The translations under genes and the position numbers were made by a program. DNA of 9,752 nt. It comes from Armatimonadota bacterium (lineage in GTDB: Bacteria; Armatimonadota; Zipacnadia; Zipacnadales; FEN-943). How positions within the stretch are numbered: position 1 is the first letter of the stretch; each line of letters starts with the position of its first letter. The stretch spans positions 1 through 9,752 of the forward strand of contig JAKORR010000509.1 in the NCBI GenBank assembly GCA_029777735.1. Reading direction: 5' to 3'. The notes beneath the pieces are model-generated. The model did no database searches and had not been told where the DNA came from. It saw nothing but the letters and a program-made list of their open reading frames with translations. This document shows, in pieces, positions 5,825 through 9,752 of the stretch.

Positions 5825-6979
5825 TCACAGCTCTGCGGACAGGTCGGCTCGCGGATCCTCGTCGAGCTCCTCCTGGAGCTCTTCGAGAAGCCTTCTCGCC
5901 TTCCGGGTGAGACGCTTGGGAGGCACGATGGTCAGCTCGACGAACATGTCACCCCTTTGATCTCGTTGGCCGAGCTTTGGCGCCCCCTGGCCTCTCAGCC
6001 GCAGCACTTGACCGCTCTTCGATCCCGCCGGGACTTTCAGCTTCGCCTTGCCGTGCACGGTGGGCACGGTTATCTCGGCTCCCAGAGCCGCCTCGGTGAA
6101 GCTTATAGGCACAGTCACGTAGATGTCGTCACCCACGCGCTTGAAGAAGGGGTGTGGCTCGACGCGCACGGTGAACACCAGGTCGCCGTTCGGACCGCCG
6201 AAAAGCCCCCGTCCGCCTTGGCCCGACAGACGCAACTGCTGCCCATCACGAAGCCCGGCCGGTATCTTGAGCTTGACCCGAGAGCGCCTCAGGGTCTCTC
6301 CGGTGCCGCCGCACGACTTACACCGGGACGCCACCACTTCGCCTGTGCCCTCACAGCGTGGGCAGGACGTGACCATGCCCAGGAAGCCTGTGCCTTGGCC
6401 CCTGCCAGTGCCGCCACACTGGGGGCAAGTCTTTAGCTTGCCGCCCACGCCGTTGCATTCGGGGCAGGCATCGGCCATCTCAAGAGTAAAGGTACGCTCG
6501 CTGCCGCTCAGAGCCTCCTTGAGGCTTACAGTGAGCTCCTGATGTACATTCTGACCTCGCTGTGGCACGCGGCGAGTGGGACGTCCCCGTCCTCGCGCCT
6601 GTGCCGCTTCCCGGAAACCCTCGCGCCCGAAGCCCAGGTCCCCGAACAGGTCGCCAAACAAGTCGGCAAAGCTGTTCTCTCCGAAGTTCTGGTAGACAAA
6701 GGTCGCAAAGTCCTGCCCTTGCGCCTGCCCTGTTTGCTGCGCCTGCTGCCATGCGCTGCCGAACTGGTCATAGCGCTGGCGCTTCTCCGGGTCGCTGAGA
6801 ACATTATAGGCCTGGCTGATCTGCTTGAATCGCTCCTCAGCCGCCTTGTCGCCAGGATTCACGTCCGGGTGGTACTTACGCGCCAGCTTGCGATACGCCT
6901 TCCGGATCTCCTCCTGGCTGGCGTCTCGTGGTACCCCCAGAACCTGATAGTAGTCCAGAGTGGTATCAGTGGTATTCAT
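5825..6979 (-). CDS. dnaJ: Chaperone DnaJ (type I Hsp40)
   Basis: This 384-residue protein delivers substrates to DnaK and stimulates its ATPase. It has the full type I layout: J domain (about 8-73) with HPD at 37-39; a Gly/Phe region (about 99-122, FGENSFADLFGDLFG); four zinc-binding CxxCxGxG repeats at 172-179, 185-192, 206-213 and 220-227; and two C-terminal substrate-binding beta domains (about 230-350). All eight cysteines are present, so both zinc centres should form. The segment between the first two repeats is short (five residues). The start ATG at 6979 has GAGG 9 nt upstream. It lies 88 bp after an hsp20 gene and 36 bp before hspR. No grpE gene is found beside it. CbpA is excluded because that family lacks the zinc fingers. 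Confidence 0.97.
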   Translation of the reverse strand: MNTTDTTLDYYQVLGVPRDASQEEIRKAYRKLARKYHPDVNPGDKAAEERFKQISQAYNVLSDPEKRQRYDQFGSAWQQAQQTGQAQGQDFATFVYQNFGENSFADLFGDLFGDLGFGREGFREAAQARGRGRPTRRVPQRGQNVHQELTVSLKEALSGSERTFTLEMADACPECNGVGGKLKTCPQCGGTGRGQGTGFLGMVTSCPRCEGTGEVVASRCKSCGGTGETLRRSRVKLKIPAGLRDGQQLRLSGQGGRGLFGGPNGDLVFTVRVEPHPFFKRVGDDIYVTVPISFTEAALGAEITVPTVHGKAKLKVPAGSKSGQVLRLRGQGAPKLGQRDQRGDMFVELTIVPPKRLTRKARRLLEELQEELDEDPRADLSAEL

Positions 6980-6998
6980 TGGTCTGTGCCTCTAACTA

Positions 6999-7021
6999 CA
7001 AGGCTTTATCATGTCGCCTTG
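6999..7021. repeat. Inverted repeat upstream of dnaJ
   Basis: CAAGGC (6999-7004) and GCCTTG (7016-7021) form perfect 6-bp arms around 11 nt, 19 nt before the dnaJ ATG. The half-sites point the opposite way from HAIR (CAAG first, CTTG second), so it is not an HspR site by sequence. It may form a modest hairpin in the hsp20-dnaJ message. Confidence 0.35.
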
Positions 7022-7067
7022 GCCCCCAGGAGCCCGTTGGGACCCTTAGGGCCACGCATGCCTGCCT

Positions 7068-7499
7068 CTAACCCGTTGTTACCGGCACCTCATACCGACT
7101 GCGCAAAGCCCTCCGGCTCAGACGGATCCGCAAAACACCGTCCTCTAAGTGAGCCGATGCTCCCGCTACATCTGCGTCGCTCGGGAGGGCGAACATCCGT
7201 AGGAAGTCGCCGTACTGCCGCTCGCGCCGCACTAGCCGACCGCCCTCCTCGCTGGGAGCTTTGGTGCCCCGGACAATCAGCATGCCGTTCTCCACCAACA
7301 CCCGAACCGCATCCGCATCAATGCCCGGCAAGTCCAGCACTATCACGTAGGCGTCCTCGGCTTCAATCACATCCATTGGCGGAGTGAGACGCGATGGGCC
7401 CTGGAGCCTGCTGCGTTCCGCTCTCGCTTCCTCGAACAGACGGCTCACGCGGCGCTGCAGCTCGACCAGGTCGGCCAGAGGAGTGGCCTGGTACCTCAT
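7068..7499 (-). CDS. Small heat shock protein Hsp20 (second copy)
   Basis: This 143-residue alpha-crystallin-type holdase binds unfolding proteins without ATP and passes them to DnaK/ClpB-type machines. The alpha-crystallin domain spans about 40-128 (PPMDVIEAEDAYVIVLDLPGI; conserved GVL at 121-123). A C-terminal V138-P139-V140 resembles the I-x-I motif that links dimers into oligomers. The ATG at 7499 is chosen over an in-frame TTG at 7520 because GAGGAGGAG (7518-7510) is 10 nt upstream. That site lies inside the 3' end of the preceding hsp20, and only one base separates the two genes (TAG-G-ATG), so translation is probably coupled. It is clearly diverged from its neighbour, so the pair may form mixed oligomers or have different clients. 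Confidence 0.92.
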   Translation of the reverse strand: MRYQATPLADLVELQRRVSRLFEEARAERSRLQGPSRLTPPMDVIEAEDAYVIVLDLPGIDADAVRVLVENGMLIVRGTKAPSEEGGRLVRRERQYGDFLRMFALPSDADVAGASAHLEDGVLRIRLSRRALRSRYEVPVTTG

Positions 7500-7500
7500 C

Positions 7501-7929
7501 CTACTCACTCTCCTCCTCAACCACGATCCGCTGGACCTCGGCTCGTGGCACGACGATCGTCAATACGCCCTTCTCAAGCTTGGCTTCAACTCTCTCAGCG
7601 TCTAGCGCCCAGGGCAAGGCGAAGGACCGGCGAAACTTACCTCTCGGGCGCTCGGACCGGACCTGGTGTCCCTCGGCCTCGCCGGAAACCTGGCGCTCGC
7701 CGGAGACCGTCAGGGTCTGCCCGTCCACAGTCGCAGCGAGCCGCTCACGGGTTAGGCCTGGGACCTCCATAGTCAGTACAACCTTATCGTCATCTACAAG
7801 AATGTCTGTGGGCGGACTCCAGGCCCCCTGCTGCCACGACTCCTCTTGTTCGCCGAATTCGTCTAGAAGTCGCTGTATTCGAGAACGCAACCTGGCCATT
7901 ACGTCCAAGGATTCGTTTTGCCAGAGCAT
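7501..7929 (-). CDS. Small heat shock protein Hsp20 (first copy)
   Basis: This is a 142-residue small heat shock protein. The N-terminal arm (about 1-35) is an amphipathic helix with RLRSRIQRLLDEF. The alpha-crystallin domain covers about 39-130 (PPTDILVDDDKVVLTMEVPG; RGKFRRSFALPWALD; AKLEKGVLTIVVPR), and I135-V136-V137 near the end fits the I-x-I/V oligomerisation motif. The frame is open further upstream, but the ATG at 7929 gives a normal Hsp20 length, and the upstream part runs through the hairpin spacer and reads as Arg-rich non-family sequence. The ribosome site is only moderate (AGGGAAAGTGAG just upstream). It follows dnaK by 103 bp, in the slot where grpE lies in actinobacterial dnaK operons, and overlaps no other gene. 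Confidence 0.92.
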   Translation of the reverse strand: MLWQNESLDVMARLRSRIQRLLDEFGEQEESWQQGAWSPPTDILVDDDKVVLTMEVPGLTRERLAATVDGQTLTVSGERQVSGEAEGHQVRSERPRGKFRRSFALPWALDAERVEAKLEKGVLTIVVPRAEVQRIVVEEESE

Positions 7930-7958
7930 GTTTCTCACTTTCCCTGCCCAGCAACCAG

Positions 7959-7971
7959 CCGGTAATACCGG
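7959..7971. repeat. 13-nt palindrome CCGGTAATACCGG before the first hsp20
   Basis: Perfect 6-bp arms (CCGGTA/TACCGG) surround one base, about 30 nt upstream of the hsp20 ATG. It could be a small operator. It does not match HAIR or CIRCE. Confidence 0.3.
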
Positions 7972-7989
7972 GCCCAAGATAACTGGGGA

Positions 7990-8020
7990 GGGCGACAGGC
8001 GATTCCGTCGCCTGTCGCCC
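7990..8020 (-). terminator. Perfect 13-bp hairpin after dnaK, no T-tract
   Basis: GGGCGACAGGCGA and TCGCCTGTCGCCC are exact reverse complements around a 5-nt loop, beginning 12 nt after the dnaK stop. In the transcribed direction it is followed by TCCCCAGTTATCTT, which has no run of T. The stem is strong enough to pause polymerase or block exonucleases. It may reduce but not abolish read-through into hsp20, or protect the dnaK message so that dnaK is expressed above the downstream genes. Confidence 0.65.
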
Positions 8021-8032
8021 CGCCTGAAACGC

Positions 8033-9752
8033 CTAGCTATCGCTTCTGCCGCTGTCGTCCTCGGCCTCGAACTCGGCATCTATCACGCCGTCGCTACCAG
8101 GCCCGGCGGACGGCTCGGGTCCCTCAGCACCCACGCTTTCTCCAGCAGCCTGCCCGGCCCCCGTGGCCGCAGCCTCGTACATCCTCTGCGAAGCCTGCGA
8201 CAGGAACTTGTTGGCCTCGTCGATGGCGCTACGGATCGCGTCCTCATCATCACCCTGTGCGGCCTTGCGCAGGGCCTCGGCCTTTGCCCGCAACTGCTCG
8301 CGGTCGCCTTCGGCCAACCTGTCGCCCAGGTCGTTGATCGTCTTGTCCAGTTGATATGCCAGCGCGTCGGCCTGGTTGCGAACCTCAGCCAACCGGCGGA
8401 ACTTCTCGTCTTCCGCGCGGTGCTTCTCGGCATCCTCCACCATCCGCTGTACCTCTTCAGACGATAGCGTCGAGCTGCCAGTGATTGTGATGTCCTGGCT
8501 CTTGCCCGTGGCCTTATCTGAAGCCGTCACGTGAATGATGCCGTTGGCGTCAACGTCGAAGGTCACGTCGATCTGAGGAACGTTGCGCGGCGCTGGCGGA
8601 ATCCCCGTCAGGTGAAAACGTCCCAGCGACTTGTTCTGACTAGCCCTCGGGCGCTCGCCCTGCAGCACGTGTACCTCGACAGTCGTCTGGTAGTCCGAGG
8701 CCGTTGTGTAGGTGCGGGTTACCCGCGTCGGTATCGTCGTGTTGCGCTCAATCAGAGTATCCATCACGTCGCCCAGGGTCTCGACCCCAAGACTCAACGG
8801 CGTGACGTCCAGCAGCACCATGTCCTTCATCTCTTGCGTCAACACCGCGGCTTGGATGGCGGCTCCCACAGCCACGACCTCGTCCGGGTTGATATCTTTA
8901 CGGGGCTCCTTGCCCGCCAGCTCCCTGACCAACTGCTGAATCAGCGGCATGCGCGTCTGGCCGCCGACAAGGATCACCTCGTTAATCTCGCCCGGCTTGA
9001 CGCCCGCGTCCTCCATGGCCCTTAGCACGATGGGCCGAGTACGTTCCACAATCGGGCGCGCCAGGTCCTCAAGCTTGGCTCGTGTCAGCGTCGTGTTTAG
9101 GTGCAGCGGTTGCTTGTCCTGGTCCACAGCTATGAAGGCCAGGTTGATTTCTGTCTGCAGGGCCGAGGACAGCTCCATCTTGGCCTTCTCGGCGGCCTCC
9201 CTCAGCCGCTGCTGAGCCTGGCGATCCTCGCGCAGGTCTACCCCGTGTTCGGCCTTGAAGGTGTCGGCCAGGAAGTCGAACAGGGCCTGGTCGATGTCAT
9301 CACCGCCCAGGTGGGTGTCGCCTGCAGTGGACCTCACCTCGTAGTAGTCGCGTTCTTCAGCAGAGGCCTTGTTGATTTCGACGTCCATGATGGTGACGTC
9401 GAAGGTGCCGCCGCCAAAGTCGTAGACCAGAATCGTACCCTCCATCTTTTCCTGCTTGTGGCCATAAGCCAGTGCCGCGGCCGTCGGCTCGTTGATGATC
9501 CGCAGCACCTCCAGTCCCGCGATCTCACCTGCGTGCTTTGTTGCGTTGCGCTGCGCGTCGTCGAAGTACGCAGGTACCGTGACGACCGCCTGTTTGACCG
9601 GTTCGCCCAGATACGATGAGGCATCCCGAGCGAGCTTCTCCAGAATCAGCGCCGAAATCTGCTCAGGCGTATAGTCGCGCCCGTCTACTGTAATGGCAAC
9701 GGTGCGCTGTCCCATCAGACGCTTGACGGACCGCACCGTCCGCTCTGGATTC
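8033..9752 (-). CDS. dnaK: Chaperone DnaK (Hsp70), missing its N-terminal start beyond the window
   Basis: About 572 residues are visible; roughly the first 70, with the first phosphate loop, are beyond the window edge. Visible landmarks (numbered from the first visible residue) are NPERTVRSVKRLMG at the edge, VTVPAYFDDAQR, INEPTAAALAYG (86-97), DFGGGTFDV (111-119), VILVGGQTRMP (259-269) and the interdomain linker VLLDVTPLSLG (312-322). Next come the beta substrate-binding domain and helical lid. The C-terminus has VIDAEFEAED, the usual DnaK end motif. The short stretch after KRLMG shows it lacks the long insertion of proteobacterial DnaK. Hsp70 uses ATP to bind and release unfolded proteins with DnaJ and GrpE. 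It is the first visible gene of the dnaK-hsp20-hsp20-dnaJ-hspR run; its promoter is not in the window. Confidence 0.98.
   Translation of the reverse strand, partial: NPERTVRSVKRLMGQRTVAITVDGRDYTPEQISALILEKLARDASSYLGEPVKQAVVTVPAYFDDAQRNATKHAGEIAGLEVLRIINEPTAAALAYGHKQEKMEGTILVYDFGGGTFDVTIMDVEINKASAEERDYYEVRSTAGDTHLGGDDIDQALFDFLADTFKAEHGVDLREDRQAQQRLREAAEKAKMELSSALQTEINLAFIAVDQDKQPLHLNTTLTRAKLEDLARPIVERTRPIVLRAMEDAGVKPGEINEVILVGGQTRMPLIQQLVRELAGKEPRKDINPDEVVAVGAAIQAAVLTQEMKDMVLLDVTPLSLGVETLGDVMDTLIERNTTIPTRVTRTYTTASDYQTTVEVHVLQGERPRASQNKSLGRFHLTGIPPAPRNVPQIDVTFDVDANGIIHVTASDKATGKSQDITITGSSTLSSEEVQRMVEDAEKHRAEDEKFRRLAEVRNQADALAYQLDKTINDLGDRLAEGDREQLRAKAEALRKAAQGDDEDAIRSAIDEANKFLSQASQRMYEAAATGAGQAAGESVGAEGPEPSAGPGSDGVIDAEFEAEDDSGRSDS

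Noticed and set aside
5720..6436. A 238-codon plus-strand frame antisense to hspR and dnaJ
   Set aside because: It is explained as the mirror of conserved coding sequence; the zinc-finger DnaJ on the minus strand is unambiguous.
7394..8467. A 357-codon open frame on the plus strand across hsp20 and dnaK
   Set aside because: It is antisense to three well-supported gene segments and runs through the dnaK hairpin; no recognisable domain is seen.

Overview
The window is a chaperone gene cluster. All genes lie on the minus strand, so transcription runs from high to low coordinates: dnaK (5' end cut by the window edge), two adjacent hsp20 genes, dnaJ, hspR (a MerR-family repressor), a ClpC/ClpB-type Hsp100, groES and groEL. 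After a terminator-like hairpin comes the start of a glutamate dehydrogenase gene, cut by the other window edge and easy to miss because only about 76 codons are present. DNA is GC-rich, starts are ATG, and Shine-Dalgarno sites are mostly good.

Organism: bacterial. DnaK has the short ATPase-domain form (no long insertion after its KRLMG motif) typical of Gram-positive-like phyla, and hspR follows dnaJ as in Actinobacteria. Short M-domain Hsp100, paired Hsp20 genes and HspR together best suit Chloroflexota or a related, possibly thermophilic lineage. This is an inference from gene content; no 16S or other marker is present.

Layout: 1-229 gdh start; 230-541 no confident gene; 542-566 terminator-like hairpin; 618-2216 groEL; 2328-2621 groES; 2622-2787 a regulatory region with a well-formed sigma70-like promoter; 2788-5262 clp; 5263-5401 spacer; 5402-5788 hspR; 5825-6979 dnaJ; 7068-7499 and 7501-7929 hsp20 pair; 7930-8032 spacer with a perfect 13-bp hairpin; 8033-9752 dnaK.

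How it works together: Hsp20 proteins hold unfolding proteins, DnaK/DnaJ and the Hsp100 extract and refold them, and GroEL/GroES encapsulates folding intermediates. HspR is probably the autoregulatory switch, with DnaK as likely co-repressor as known in Streptomyces. grpE is not between dnaK and dnaJ, where Actinobacteria usually carry it; the hsp20 pair is there instead.

The most interesting signals are at groES. A 7-7-7 inverted repeat, built like the HspR operator HAIR but with different inner bases, overlaps the -35 and spacer. A near-CIRCE element (15 of 18 positions, exact 9-nt spacer) lies inside the first codons of groES. This suggests dual HspR/HrcA control. The Hsp100 also appears to lack the usual ClpP-docking tripeptide.
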